In this document: positions 1 to 8,090 of the stretch, one piece after another | How the letters are laid out: each line of letters opens with the position of its first letter | How positions within the stretch are numbered: position 1 is the stretch's first letter | Assembly (NCBI GenBank): GCA_002286715.1 | Contig: NSJX01000167.1 | Coordinates: 8,487-22,052, forward strand | Direction: 5' to 3' | From: Dentipellis sp. KUC8613 | Lineage: Eukaryota; Basidiomycota; Agaricomycetes; Russulales; Hericiaceae | Length of the DNA: 13,566 nucleotides | Translations under genes and position numbers: made by a program | The notes under the pieces: model-generated | Seen by the model: only the letters and a program-made list of their open reading frames with translations | Told to the model about the DNA's origin: nothing | The model's database searches: none

Positions 1-924
1 AAGGATGATGATGATGATGTGAACCTTGCACTGAAAAATGATATTATCTCTGATATCAAGCCTCCTAAGAAGAAGAGAAAAATAAGAGAAGTAAATCTGA
101 ATGACAAGGTCAGAGGCATGACTTGGAATGAAAACACATGGAGCTGTGCTTATGACAGCTTGCTTACAATGTTGTCACATTCATATTTGACTAGTACCAG
201 GAAGTGGAATGACAAGGTTTCCAATGCCAACCAATTGCTAGATGAAGTGACTGCCTTTTGGCATCAGATACAAATCAAGAGCTCCTTTGAATATCTGGAC
301 CAAGGAAAGGACTATCTTCAATCTCATCTGCACCAACAATACCCTAATATGTTCCCTATGGATGGAGAGACACCAACTGACATAGGAGATCTTGTTGAAA
401 AGCTCTTCACTAGCCCTCATAGACCACTGAAGATTGAGAAGTATTGCAAGTCATGTGAGATTGTGATAGATTCTCATGATCAGCATACACCCCTTTGGCA
501 GCTAGATCCTGCAACTACTTCACAGCCAATTGGGACAGCACTGAAACATAAGCTAATGCTACCACTCAGGTCAACCTGCCCTCAATGTCACAACAAGCTT
601 TACAAGCAAACAAGCATTCAACCTGACAATGCTCCTCCATTCTTGTCCATTGCATTATCACCAACAGGTGCCCCTCCTAAGTTGTCTCAGTCATTATCAA
701 TTGGTGCCAAAGGCACAAAGGTGACTTATAAACTGAAAGGCATCATATATCTGGGAGGAAACCATTTCACTTCCAGAATTGTAGGTAGTCAAGGAGAGGT
801 GTGGTATCATGATGGCATTGCTACAAAAGAGAAGTGTCTTCATGAAGGTAAGCTGAATACAATAAAGGATATACATCATGTAAAAGACAGAACATCATGC
901 ATGATAATATATGGAATTGTGTGA
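1..924 (+). CDS. USP-like (peptidase C19-like) cysteine protease, C-terminal part, 5' partial
   Basis: The frame is open to the window edge, so the start lies upstream: the first codons read Lys, five Asp, Val, and position 19 is a GTG that is not a plausible eukaryotic start. The visible 307 residues (counted from base 1) end at TGA 922-924. Near the front is a monopartite nuclear localisation signal, PPKKKRK, of SV40 type. A Cys box follows, NENTWSCAYDSLLTML, with candidate nucleophile Cys49. Two CxxC pairs (Cys149/152 and Cys193/196) match the zinc-binding fingers of ubiquitin-specific proteases. The His box GGNHF (His255) and WYHDG (Asp271) match the USP pattern of His, then Trp-Tyr, then Asp. 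All expected catalytic positions are present, so it could be active as a deubiquitinase or related peptidase in the nucleus. Length after the Cys box is close to a small USP domain. From family knowledge, such protease domains are sometimes carried by large fungal transposon proteins; that this is one is inference. Codon use is AT-leaning, unlike the arrays downstream. No intron is needed in the visible part. Confidence 0.75.
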   Translation, partial: KDDDDDVNLALKNDIISDIKPPKKKRKIREVNLNDKVRGMTWNENTWSCAYDSLLTMLSHSYLTSTRKWNDKVSNANQLLDEVTAFWHQIQIKSSFEYLDQGKDYLQSHLHQQYPNMFPMDGETPTDIGDLVEKLFTSPHRPLKIEKYCKSCEIVIDSHDQHTPLWQLDPATTSQPIGTALKHKLMLPLRSTCPQCHNKLYKQTSIQPDNAPPFLSIALSPTGAPPKLSQSLSIGAKGTKVTYKLKGIIYLGGNHFTSRIVGSQGEVWYHDGIATKEKCLHEGKLNTIKDIHHVKDRTSCMIIYGIV

Positions 925-980
925 TGACTGAATTGGTCAAATTGTATGATAATAGTGAAAAAGAATATATATATTCACCC
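925..980. other. 3' flank of the protease gene with an AT palindrome
   Basis: A short AT-rich spacer lies between the stop codon and the first repeat boundary. It contains a perfect 14-bp palindrome, GAATATATATATTC, at 963-976. No AATAAA signal is present. The spacer may hold the transcript end, or it may be the subterminal part of the element that carries the protease. Confidence 0.5.
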
Positions 981-998
981 TCATAGATGAATCAGAAC
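981..998 (-). repeat. Half-copy of the 20-bp boundary palindrome
   Basis: TCATAGATGAATCAGAAC here is identical to 1231-1248, where it forms the right part of a full palindrome. The left arm (CTGAT) is missing and replaced by unrelated sequence. The two 18-bp copies are direct repeats 250 bp apart and bracket the minus-strand head fragment. It could be a remnant element end or a breakpoint of a deletion. Confidence 0.65.
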
Positions 999-1044
999 CT
1001 GCCGCTTGCCGGCCCACTCCTCACTAGTCTATAAAATTTTACGC

Positions 1045-1249
1045 CTGTTTGTGTTGCTATTTGACAGGTGTGTACAGAATTTCGGACAGATTGAGAAAGA
1101 ATTGAAGTCAGTATAAATTGAATACAAGGTGTTTGAAAATGATGTGGCTGAACTCGTGGGAACAAATTTCCCGAACCTGCGATTTTGGATTCTGCGAGTT
1201 CTGGTGGCTCACCCCATTATTAGAACTGATTCATAGATGAATCAGAACA
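1045..1249 (-). repeat. Inverted head fragment of the large repeat unit
   Basis: Read on the minus strand, this segment aligns with the start of head B (from 7411). Positions 1216-1249 are a perfect 34-bp inverted match to 7411-7444. Beyond that the match decays but stays recognisable: GGTGAGCC, CCCACGA, GCCACAT, TTGTAT and CTTCAATTCT occur in the same order on both. Similarity fades near 1045, and the (C/T)GAAGTCGCG and AATTGCCGA boxes are absent, so this is a truncated copy. Its orientation is opposite to units A-C. Confidence 0.75.
1226..1245 (-). repeat. 20-bp boundary palindrome, copy in minus orientation
   Basis: CTGATTCATAGATGAATCAG has 9-bp inverted arms around a central AG. The copies at 1558 and 7415 have CT in the centre, so this one is their exact reverse complement. 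It can form a hairpin with a 2-nt loop. It sits exactly where the minus-strand head fragment begins. Confidence 0.85.
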
Positions 1250-1557
1250 ACTATCAAGACCTCAGATACAAGAAAATAATGACCAGATTTCTCAATGGTG
1301 AAGAATAATCTGAAAGCTCCATGTTGAACACCAATGAAAGCCTCAGAGATTGAAAAAAAATACCATTGCAAGGAAAACATTGACAATCTGGGGGCAGTTC
1401 AGTTGATAACAGAACTAAGAAGATAGGAAAGAAACTTACCATGAGGGCCCAGGGAGCACATGGACAGCCCAGATCGCACAGACAACACATAACAAGTGCA
1501 GGTGCACGTGAGCGAGCGGCCAATGGTAGATGGCATGCACACAGCGCGGACAGCATT
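1250..1557 (-). repeat. Probable remnant of array end plus T-rich tail in minus orientation
   Basis: On the minus strand the segment first reads GC-rich sequence of array character (1557 down to about 1445), then T-rich sequence with polypyrimidine tracts (about 1440 down to 1250), and then meets the palindrome and head at 1245. This is the same order as array, tail, palindrome and head on the plus strand at 6700-7620. A minus-strand GTAAGT at 1439-1434 and a CCCCCAG about 50 nt further on would fit a short intron. I see no gene on the plus strand. The homology claim rests on composition and order only. Confidence 0.4.
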
Positions 1558-1577
1558 CTGATTCATCTATGAATCAG
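1558..1577 (+). repeat. 20-bp boundary palindrome at the start of unit A
   Basis: CTGATTCATCTATGAATCAG is identical to 7415-7434 and the reverse complement of 1226-1245. With the latter it brackets a 312-bp segment (1246-1557), so the two copies act as inverted ends around it. It marks the 5' end of head A. Confidence 0.85.
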
Positions 1578-2021
1578 TCTTAAGTATCGACATTCTCACT
1601 ACAGTTTTCAAAACCACCACCGCGCACTTTTATCGCTGCTTCGGGGAATGGTCTCCCACGACTTCAGCCACATTCGTTCACTCCCGAGTGTATTCATTTT
1701 CTACAAAGCTCAAATGGCATTCAATCAAGACAAAATTTGGCATGCATATGGATCAGCAATATATCTACAATATCACCAAATTTTGCAAATTTTGAAATAC
1801 TACATCACTCGAAAACCTGAAGTCGCGCCATGCTGCAGGTGGTCAAACTGAAAGTTACGACTCTGGAGATATGAGAACCAGATGCGAGCTCTCCAAAATA
1901 TTCAAGCAGGTCGATGCACTATGTAAAAGCGGCCTCTAATTTCCTAGTATTTTTTTCATTTTTATTCAGCTCTCGGAGAGTTTGTCTTTGTGCGACCACC
2001 GTGTCAAGGCGCCCTGCGCGG

Positions 2022-2031
2022 GAATTGCCGA
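2022..2031 (+). repeat. GAATTGCCGA box of head A
   Basis: The box is preceded by GCGCGG. It recurs at 7867-7876 and, as CAATTGCCGA, at 11955-11964. It lies 204 nt downstream of the GAAGTCGCG box, the same distance as in head B. The function is unknown; the constant spacing suggests a transcribed or protein-bound element. Confidence 0.6.
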
Positions 2032-2140
2032 GACTGGTCGTCGCGCTGAAGATGTGCTAAGTCGATGCCAGTGCTTATTGTACTCAACCAGGAGGAGAGA
2101 AACAGGCATAAAGGTAATACTGCCTGTCAATCATCTCAAG

Positions 2141-2185
2141 GTGCGTCGTGGCTGGTATGGTATTACCGTAGACTGATCGTGCGAG
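2141..2185 (+). other. Putative short spliceosomal intron in head A
   Basis: The stretch starts GTGCGT, matching the fungal GTRNGT donor, has a CTGAT branch-like site at 2173-2177 and ends in GAG at 2183-2185, giving 45 nt. Equivalent stretches with the same donor and branch motif occur in heads B (45 nt) and C (51 nt). The GAG acceptor is weak, and an alternative CAG lies at 2196-2198. This is an inference from motif order only. Confidence 0.35.
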
Positions 2186-3400
2186 CCCGTGTTACCAGGC
2201 TCGAGCCTCTGTACCCGCCTGTGTACTGCCGCCTCTGGCCTGCTCCCCGCAATGCCCTCTCCAGTGCCTGCGGCGCGTTCTTACGACGCCGCTTCACATC
2301 GCAGCACCGCCACTACTCCCTCTCCCCCGTCCTTCGTGCCTGTCGTGTCTCCACAATGCCACATCGCGCCATGTGACACGGTCTCGCATCCCAACCCCGC
2401 CCTCTCGAGGCTCGTGTGGCCGTCTGCGTGCCGCGCGCCACGCCACTCCATCTTTGCGCTACTGCCACACCGCGTCCATCGCGCCCATCGCCCACCCACC
2501 CTTTCCGTGCCGTCATGCATCCTTCGTGCCGTCGTCACGCCCCTCTCACCCTCTTCATCCCACACGCCGTCGTGCCCTCTTCAGGCCCTCGTCGCGTCAA
2601 TTTTCAAAGGGCCTGCGGTGCCGTTACCAAGGCATGCAGGGTGGCACGAAGGCGCATGGGGCAGTCACGGGGCGGCGCAATCGTCCTGCCCATCTCATGC
2701 CCTCGTCCTGCCCGTCTCGCGCCCTCATCGCGCCTGTCTCGCGCCCTCGTCGCGGCCCGTCGCACGTCTGTCTCGTGTCCATCGCGCCAATCTCACGTCC
2801 TCGTCGTGTTCCTTGCGCATTCGTCGCGCGGTTCTCGGTGCCGTCGTCACGGCCCTTACGCCCTCTCGCACCAGCATGGCGATTTCGGGCCCTCGTGCCG
2901 CCATTTCACGCAGTCAAGCCCGCGCTGGCCTCTCGCGCGTCCCCACGCTCTCACTCGCCCCCCACAATGCCATATCGAGCGCGCGCGCCGTCTTGTAGCC
3001 CATGGACTCACCGTGCTGCCTCACCTTTGCCGTCGCACCGCCTCACCGCCCTATCTCCTGCCACGCTACCCCACCCCGCCGTCTCGCGCGCCGTCCCCCG
3101 AAGCCTCTCGTGCGCCATCCCCCGCCCTCTCGTGCATCGTCGGCCTCCCGCCCCCTCGTCCTCGCTGGCCCGCCGTTCTCGGGCGCTGTCCGAAGCCGTC
3201 TCTGCGCGCTCTCAACGCCGCGCCACACCGCGCAGTTTTTGCTTTGCGTGAGCCATCTTGTGCGCCGTCCCCCGCCCTCTCGTGCGCCATCCCCCACCCT
3301 CCCGTGCACCGTCGTCGCATTGTCGTCACGTCAGTACTGCCCCTCGCGCCTTCCTCGCACACTTCTTGCGCCCCTCAAGCCCTTCTCGCGTGCCTCGCGC

Positions 3401-3440
3401 GCCTCACGCCCTTCTCGCGCGCCTCACGCCCTTCCACGCC
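3401..3440 (+). repeat. Two tandem 20-bp units
   Basis: GCCTCACGCCCTTCTCGCGC at 3401-3420 is followed directly by a variant ending TTCCACGCC at 3421-3440. A weaker related copy precedes them. This is one of the places where the ancestral unit length of about 20 bp is still readable. Confidence 0.7.
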
Positions 3441-3481
3441 TCCCGCCCATCGCGCCCTCGCGTCGCCCATCGAGCCCGTGC

Positions 3482-3523
3482 ACCCCTCGCGCCCCTCGCG
3501 CCCCTCGCGCCCCTCGCGCCCCC
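3482..3523 (+). repeat. 9-bp tandem GCCCCTCGC with quadruplex potential on the minus strand
   Basis: Three exact GCCCCTCGC copies fill 3491-3517, preceded by a one-base variant at 3482-3490. C-runs begin at 3483, 3492, 3501, 3510 and 3519, with TCGCG spacers. On the minus strand this gives five runs of four or more G with 5-nt loops, a canonical G-quadruplex pattern; on the plus strand it is an i-motif pattern. Confidence 0.8.
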
Positions 3524-4630
3524 GCCTCGCACTGCCTTGCCCGTGTCGCCCCGTCGTGCCGCGCTCCTCGTCCCACCGGTTTTGCACCGCCCCGCGGCAC
3601 GCCGTTTTCGCACCACCTGGGCTGTCTGGCGCCCCTACTCGAGCTCTCGCCGCCCCGCGCGACCCAGCAACGATGCAGCGGGCGCGTCTCGTCTCGGGAC
3701 GCCGCACGGCCTAGCAACGGTGCGCCGCACCGCCGCCGCTCGTCCTCGTGCTGCCCCACTCGCCCTCACGCTGCCCCGCCTGCCTATTGCCGCCCCGTTC
3801 ATCCTCTTGCCGCGCCCTGTTCGAGCTCTCGCCGCCCCGCACACCCCAGCAACGACGTGGCAGACGCGTCTCGGGACGCCGCCCGCCCTAGCAACGGCAC
3901 GACAGACGGTGCCGTTGCACCTTTGCCCGCGCTGTCACGCTGCCCCGTATGCCTTCGCCCACCGGTGCGCACCGTCTCCCGCCTGTGCGCGCCATCCCAC
4001 GCCCACTCCGAGTCGCGCCGTCTCGTGCTCGCAGGCGCAGCTCGTGCCGCCTCGCACTCAGTGGTCCGCCCGGTCCACCCCATCTTGCGCCTGTGTGCCC
4101 CATACCCCGTCTGCTCGCGCTGTCTTGCGCCTCAGCAGTTCCCCACCAACACTGTCTTCACTGTCTCGTTCACCAGCGGCGCTGCTTCGCACTGCACCGA
4201 CTTCGCCTCGCGCTTCAGTGGCGCCGCTTCGCGCCTTAGCGATGACGTTTTGCGCCCCTCTGGCACCATCTGTGTTGCCCGCCGCCCTCGCACGAGCCCC
4301 CGCCACCCTCGCTCGCATTGCCGCCGCCCCGCCCCTGATCTCACTACCTCGCTCGCCCTAGCAACGGTGCAATACCGCCGCCCTGCACGCCCCAATGACG
4401 GCGCAGGACGATTCTCGCCGCCTCGCCCTCGCTTTCGCCACCCCGGTCGCCCTCACGTCGCCGCCTCGCATGCCCTGTAACTGCCCCCTGCGCCGTCGCG
4501 GTACCCTGCCTTAGCAACGGCGCAGGACGCGCGCCGTACACCGTCTCGCCGCCCCATACGCCGTCGCGATGCCCACGCCCCGCCGTGTACGCCCTCTCGG
4601 CGCATCAGACACCTTCGCGCCCGCCCCTAA

Positions 4631-4642
4631 CCCCCCCCCCCC
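4631..4642 (+). repeat. 12-nt homopolymer C run
   Basis: Twelve consecutive C follow GCCCCTAA. With the neighbouring CCC and CCCC runs at 4620-4627 the minus strand could form a quadruplex. The single CCCCTAACCCC resembles a telomere unit but is not repeated. Run length is uncertain because homopolymers are error-prone in sequencing. Confidence 0.8.
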
Positions 4643-4702
4643 GCGCCGTCGCTGCGCCCTGCGTGCCTCAGCAACGGCGCCGGACGCGTGTTCTACGCCC
4701 GC

Positions 4703-4765
4703 GCGCCGCCCTTCCACGCCCGTGCGCCGCCCTTCCACGCCCGTGCGCCGCCGTTCCGCGCCCCT
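4703..4765 (+). repeat. Three tandem 21-bp units
   Basis: Copies occupy 4703-4723, 4724-4744 and 4745-4765. The first two are identical (GCGCCGCCCTTCCACGCC followed by CGT); the third differs at a few positions. Exact copies indicate recent slippage or unequal exchange inside an otherwise decayed array. Confidence 0.85.
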
Positions 4766-5482
4766 GTGTCTGCGCCGCGCTCTCCCGCGCCTCCATCGCC
4801 TCATCCCGCCCCGTAACCATCCCCCCACGCCGTCGCTGCGCCCTGCACACCTCTGCAATGGCGCAGGACGTGTACTCTACGCCCGCGCGCCGCCGTTCAA
4901 CGCCCAGCGGAGCCCCCACGTCCCTCTTTCGACCCCCCGCCACGCACGCTGACCTCCGCCGCGCCTCCATGGCGCCGTGTCGCGCCCCATGGTGCAATAT
5001 GACGCCCTGCCCTGCCATCTCAACCCCTTCGCCCCCCGCCCCCTCTCGCCGCACCGCCCCCCCTCTCGCCACTCCGCCCGCCCTCTCACGCCATCTCGCG
5101 CCATCTCGCGCCTTAGCAATGGCGCCGGCTACGCGCTGCGCACCATGTCGCCGCCTTCCACGCACCCCACCCGCCCTCTCACCGGCCTACCTGCCGTCTG
5201 GCAGCCTGACCGACTGTATCGCCGCCCCACGCGCCATTTTGTGCCGCGCACGTCTTAACAATGGCGCAGGCTGCACGCTGCGCGCCGTCTCGCCGCGCTG
5301 CACGCTCTCTGACCACCCCACATGCGGTCGGGCCATCCTCCGCGTTGTGTTGCCGCTCGCGCGCCCTAGCAACGGCCCAGGCTGCACATCGTCTCGCCTC
5401 CTCTCCCGTCGCATCGCCGCCCCACCTATCGTATCGCTGCCTTCGTGCCGTGTGTCCTCCCCGCCCTCTCCCACGCTCTTTG

Positions 5483-6408
5483 GGCCCCATGGGGCCGTCT
5501 TGCACCCGACACTGCCGTCTGCGCGCCCTTCTACGCGCTCTCAACGCCCGGCTGCACCGTTTGTGCCCCATGCCGCCGTCTGCGCACCCCTCCCCGCTCT
5601 CTCAACGCTCCGCTCCCATGGGGTCATCTTCTCCGCGACGCCGCCGTCTGCACGCCCTGCCGCACCGTCTCAACGCCCCGCCCTGCGCTCTCAACGCCCC
5701 GCCGCGCCGTCCGCGCCCTACCGCGCGCACTGCGCGCACTATGGGGCCGTCTTGCGTGCGACACCGCCGTCTGCACGCCCCGGCGCGCCGTCTGCGACCC
5801 ACGCCGCCGTCTGCGCCCCCCGTTGCACGCTCTCGATGCCCCGCTGGACCGTCTGCAACCCACACCGCCGCCTGCGTGCCCAGCTAGGCCGTTCGTGCCC
5901 CACCGCACCGTCTTCGGGCCCCGCGGGGCCGTCTGCGCCTCACGCCGCCGTCTGCGACCCACGCCACCGTCTACGCGCCCCGGCCCCCTCTCTCAACGCC
6001 CTGCGCCGCCATCTTCGGGCCCCATGGGGCCGTCTTGTGCCCCATGGGGCCTTTCTGCGCCCTACAGCGCCGTCTGCGCCCTCCGCCGCGCCCTTTCAAC
6101 GCCCCACTGCGCCCTTTTGACGCCCCCCGCCGCCTTCTTGCGCCCCCCATCGCCTTCTTACGCCCCCCGCCGCCCTCTGTGCGCCCCGCCGCACCCTTTC
6201 AATGCCGCACCGCGCCCTTTCAACGTCCCCTGCCGCCGTCCGTGCGCCCCGCTGCCGCTGTCTGTGCGCCCTACCGCGCCCCTGCTGAACCCCGCCGCCG
6301 CCTGCGCGCCCCGCCGCGCCCATGCCGCACGCAGCCACCGTCTGCATGCCCGGCCTTGCCCTTTCAGCGCCCGATCGCGTGCTCCTACAGCATCATGGGG
6401 CCGTCTTG
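5483..6408 (+). repeat. Sub-repeat ATGGGGCCGTCTTG with GGCCCCATGGGGCC palindromes
   Basis: ATGGGGCCGTCTTG occurs at 5489-5502, 5741-5754, 6024-6037 and 6395-6408, 250-370 bp apart. At 5483-5496 and 6018-6031 it is part of the perfect 14-bp palindrome GGCCCCATGGGGCC. This suggests a higher-order unit of roughly 250-370 bp in the distal half of array A. Confidence 0.65.
6121..6180 (+). repeat. Three tandem 20-bp units
   Basis: The copies 6121-6140, 6141-6160 and 6161-6180 all begin CGCCCCCC and continue with (G/A)(C/T)CGCC and a pyrimidine-rich end. They differ at only a few positions. The exact 20-bp register supports a unit length of about 20 bp for the array. Confidence 0.8.
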
Positions 6409-6794
6409 CGCCTCACTCTGCCGTCTGTGCCCCCCGCCGTCTGCGCGTTGCCCCGCTCCCTCCCAGCACGCCGTGGGGCCTTCTCGTGCCGCCCACTGCC
6501 GAGTTCGCCTTGCCCCGCCGTCTGGCTCCCCGCCCCGCCGTTTGTGTGCTCTCAACGCCCCGCCACGCCCTCTCCGCGCAGCGTCGCCGTCTGCGCGCTC
6601 CGTGCCGCCGTCTGCGTGCTCTCAACGCCATGGCACATCCCTTCCGTGCCCCGTCACACCCTGTCTGTGCCCCGTGGGCCGTCTTGCGCCCCACCCCGCC
6701 GTCTGTGCATCGCGCGGCACCGTCTCAACGCTGCGCCACGCCCACTTCGCGCTCCGCACTGCTGTCTGCGCTCTTACCTGTTCTCTCACCGCCT

Positions 6795-7410
6795 CTTGAG
6801 CTGAACGTCTCGCATCTCGCGGTCCATGTGTTTTGGTTGTCTCTCCCTCATGTGTTTCTGTATGTACCATCTTATGCTTGCATACAGTCTCCGTCTTTAT
6901 TCATGTTCAGCCTTGCATGTGTGTTGTCTTGTGGCTATCTCATCTTCCTCTTCATTTGTCTTTCACATCAAATGCCATTATTTCTTTTTTTGCTCTCATA
7001 ATCCTATGATGTTTGGATCCATTATTAATCCTCTGTTCTTCTGTCTAGATACATTTTATTTATTCTTTTTCCATCACCTCTGCTATTTCTATTCTTTTAT
7101 TGAGTTGCATTTTAAATTCACATATACATGCTGTCAATTTACAAATTTCCTGGTCTAGCTATTGTAGTTAGCATGTAAAGTAATGCCCCTCATCCTTCTT
7201 TTGTATCTGTTAGGTAGTGTATATGTCCTGTATCTTAGCTGACAGAATGTAATATTTTTGTCACATTCATTGGTTTTGCAAAAGTAAATATAATTTTAAT
7301 TAAGTACATCACTCCCATTGTATGGCTACTAGAACAATCATAGCAGTATCATAGAAAGGGGAGATTCCATGTTGACAGATACCTTTCTATGGGCATATCA
7401 AGAATATACA
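6795..7410 (+). repeat. T-rich tail of unit A, no gene seen
   Basis: Composition switches within a few tens of bases from C-rich to T-rich and AT-rich. Many TTCTTT, TTTTATT and CATGT stretches occur, and AATATAATTTTAATTAA lies near 7286. Open frames reach across (one of 110 residues at 6826-7158) but are Phe/Leu/Cys-rich, as T-rich DNA gives in any frame. Tail B is shorter but similar in character. A polypyrimidine, polyadenylation or replication-end role is possible; none is shown. Confidence 0.6.
7350..7391 (+). repeat. Stem-loop just before the unit B boundary
   Basis: CATAGAAAGG (7350-7359) and CCTTTCTATG (7382-7391) are perfect 10-bp inverted arms around a 22-nt loop. The structure ends 23 bp before the boundary palindrome at 7415. 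It could be part of the element's 3' end signal. I did not find a counterpart in tail B. Confidence 0.7.
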
Positions 7411-7414
7411 TGTT

Positions 7415-7434
7415 CTGATTCATCTATGAATCAG
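7415..7434 (+). repeat. 20-bp boundary palindrome at the A/B junction
   Basis: CTGATTCATCTATGAATCAG, with 9-bp arms and a CT centre, sits at the junction between the tail of unit A and the head of unit B. It is followed by TTCTAAT. A hairpin shortly before CTAA and then T is reminiscent of Helitron 3' ends (hairpin then CTRR, target T), but the homology continues past this point into the head. Confidence 0.85.
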
Positions 7435-7662
7435 TTCTAATAATCTGGTGAGCCAGCAAAACTCACAGACTTCAAAAAGTCCACTTCCGGTCATTGATTC
7501 CCACGATCTCGGCCACATGGGTTCCAAGCACGTTGTATACATTTTCTGTATGCTTCAATTCTCACTCAATCAGCACGAATTTTTGTCCATGTATATGCTC
7601 TAGCTACTCCTACACCTGATGATTTTTTGGAATCATTTGAATGGCTGTGACGCTCATAAATT

Positions 7663-7672
7663 CGAAGTCGCG
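7663..7672 (+). repeat. CGAAGTCGCG box of head B
   Basis: The same box is at 11761-11770 (identical) and 1818-1827 (TGAAGTCGCG). It lies 204 nt (A and B) or 194 nt (C) upstream of the AATTGCCGA box. In head C the match to the other heads begins shortly before this box. Confidence 0.65.
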
Positions 7673-8045
7673 TCGTGTCAAATCGGTTATGTTCAAGAGA
7701 TATGAGTATTGCACGTTCACATATTGATCAATTTATTCAAAACTTTTTTGAAAGGTATATCATACTATAATTTACGTGTTCTAATTTCGTCAGAATTTTA
7801 AATTTTTTATCTCCTCATCAAAGAGCAAGTTTCTTCGGTGCTGCTGCGCGGACGAACAGCACGCGGGAATTGCCGAAGCCTGTGCAGACGCGACTTCGTG
7901 CTCTCAGGCATCGCTCACTCTCGACGTCGACATACTCACCCTCCATACTCGCCCCGCCACAACCGCATGTTCTCAACGCATACAACAGACGCACGCACGC
8001 ATCGATATCAGGAGACCGTGGTGAGAGGGACGATTGGGTTTCCAG

Positions 8046-8090
8046 GTGCGTCGCCGTTGCTTCGAATTTACTTTTGACTGACCGCGCGAG
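8046..8090 (+). other. Putative short spliceosomal intron in head B
   Basis: CAG precedes a GTGCGT donor at 8046, a CTGAC branch-like site lies at 8078-8082, and GAG ends at 8090 inside the left arm of the GC palindrome. The length of 45 nt is at the low end for basidiomycete introns. The GAG acceptor is poor. Conservation of donor and branch in all three heads is the main support. Confidence 0.4.

Larger units (their letters stand above)
1558..2208 (+). repeat. Head of repeat unit A
   Basis: This is a moderate-GC, apparently non-coding block that aligns in order with head B. Shared pieces are the boundary palindrome, CCCACGA (1656), GCCACATT, TGTAT(T/A)CATTTTCT near 1689, TGAAGTCGCG (1818-1827), GAGATATGAG (1866-1875), GCGGGAATTGCCGA (2018-2031) and GTGCGTCG (2141). 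The GC palindrome at the end (2182-2203) is decayed to 6-bp arms CGAGCC/GGCTCG. This looks like the most diverged of the three heads, hence perhaps the oldest. Short open frames at 1648-1851 and 1982-2176 are not conserved in heads B or C. Confidence 0.75.
3663..5390 (+). repeat. Dispersed motif TAGCAACGGCGCAGGACG within array A
   Basis: Copies start near 3663, 3710, 3845, 3887, 4357, 4391, 4509, 4668, 4851, 5111, 5254 and 5364. The core is (C/T)AGCAA(C/T)GG(C/T)GC(A/C)GG followed by an A- or C-rich CG stretch. Spacing in the better part is 109-181 bp. Typical variants change ACGG to ATGG, a CpG transition. Similar cores occur in array B (8434, 8588, 9295, 9662, 9848) and array C (13231), which links the three arrays. 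Confidence 0.65.
2209..6794 (+). repeat. Array A: C-skewed, CpG-rich degenerate minisatellite
   Basis: About 4.6 kb of sequence is dominated by C on the plus strand, with very frequent CGCC, CCGTC and CGCCC. Zones differ. From 2209 to about 3640 units such as CCCTCTCGTGCGCC prevail; from about 3640 to 5400 the motif TAGCAACGGCGCAGG recurs; from about 5450 to 6790 CCGTCTGCGCGCCC and ATGGGGCCGTCTTG recur. Local tandem copies of about 20-21 bp are still visible at 3401-3440, 4703-4765 and 6121-6180. Many sites differ by CG to TG or CA, as expected from decay of methylated CpG. Long open frames occur in overlapping frames on both strands and encode only Pro/Ala/Arg/Ser-rich sequence, so I treat the block as non-coding. 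A transcribed repeat RNA remains possible. Confidence 0.8.

Noticed and set aside
1029..1036. TATAAAA as a promoter
   Set aside because: No open frame or conserved start follows on the plus strand, and the site lies within decayed repeat sequence.
4620..4645. Telomere-like CCCCTAACCCC
   Set aside because: Only one unit, followed by a plain C run; a telomere needs tandem copies.
2189..7001. Very long plus-strand open frames in array A (for example 2416-3714, 3002-4480, 4585-6120, 5445-7001)
   Set aside because: They overlap in several frames, consist only of Pro, Ala, Arg, Ser and His phrases from C-rich DNA, show no domain, and the minus strand is equally open. Scarcity of stop codons follows from low A and T content.
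6826..7158. A 110-codon frame in tail A that looks like membrane segments
   Set aside because: Phe/Leu/Cys-rich sequence is expected from T-rich DNA; there is no supporting context and no counterpart in tail B.
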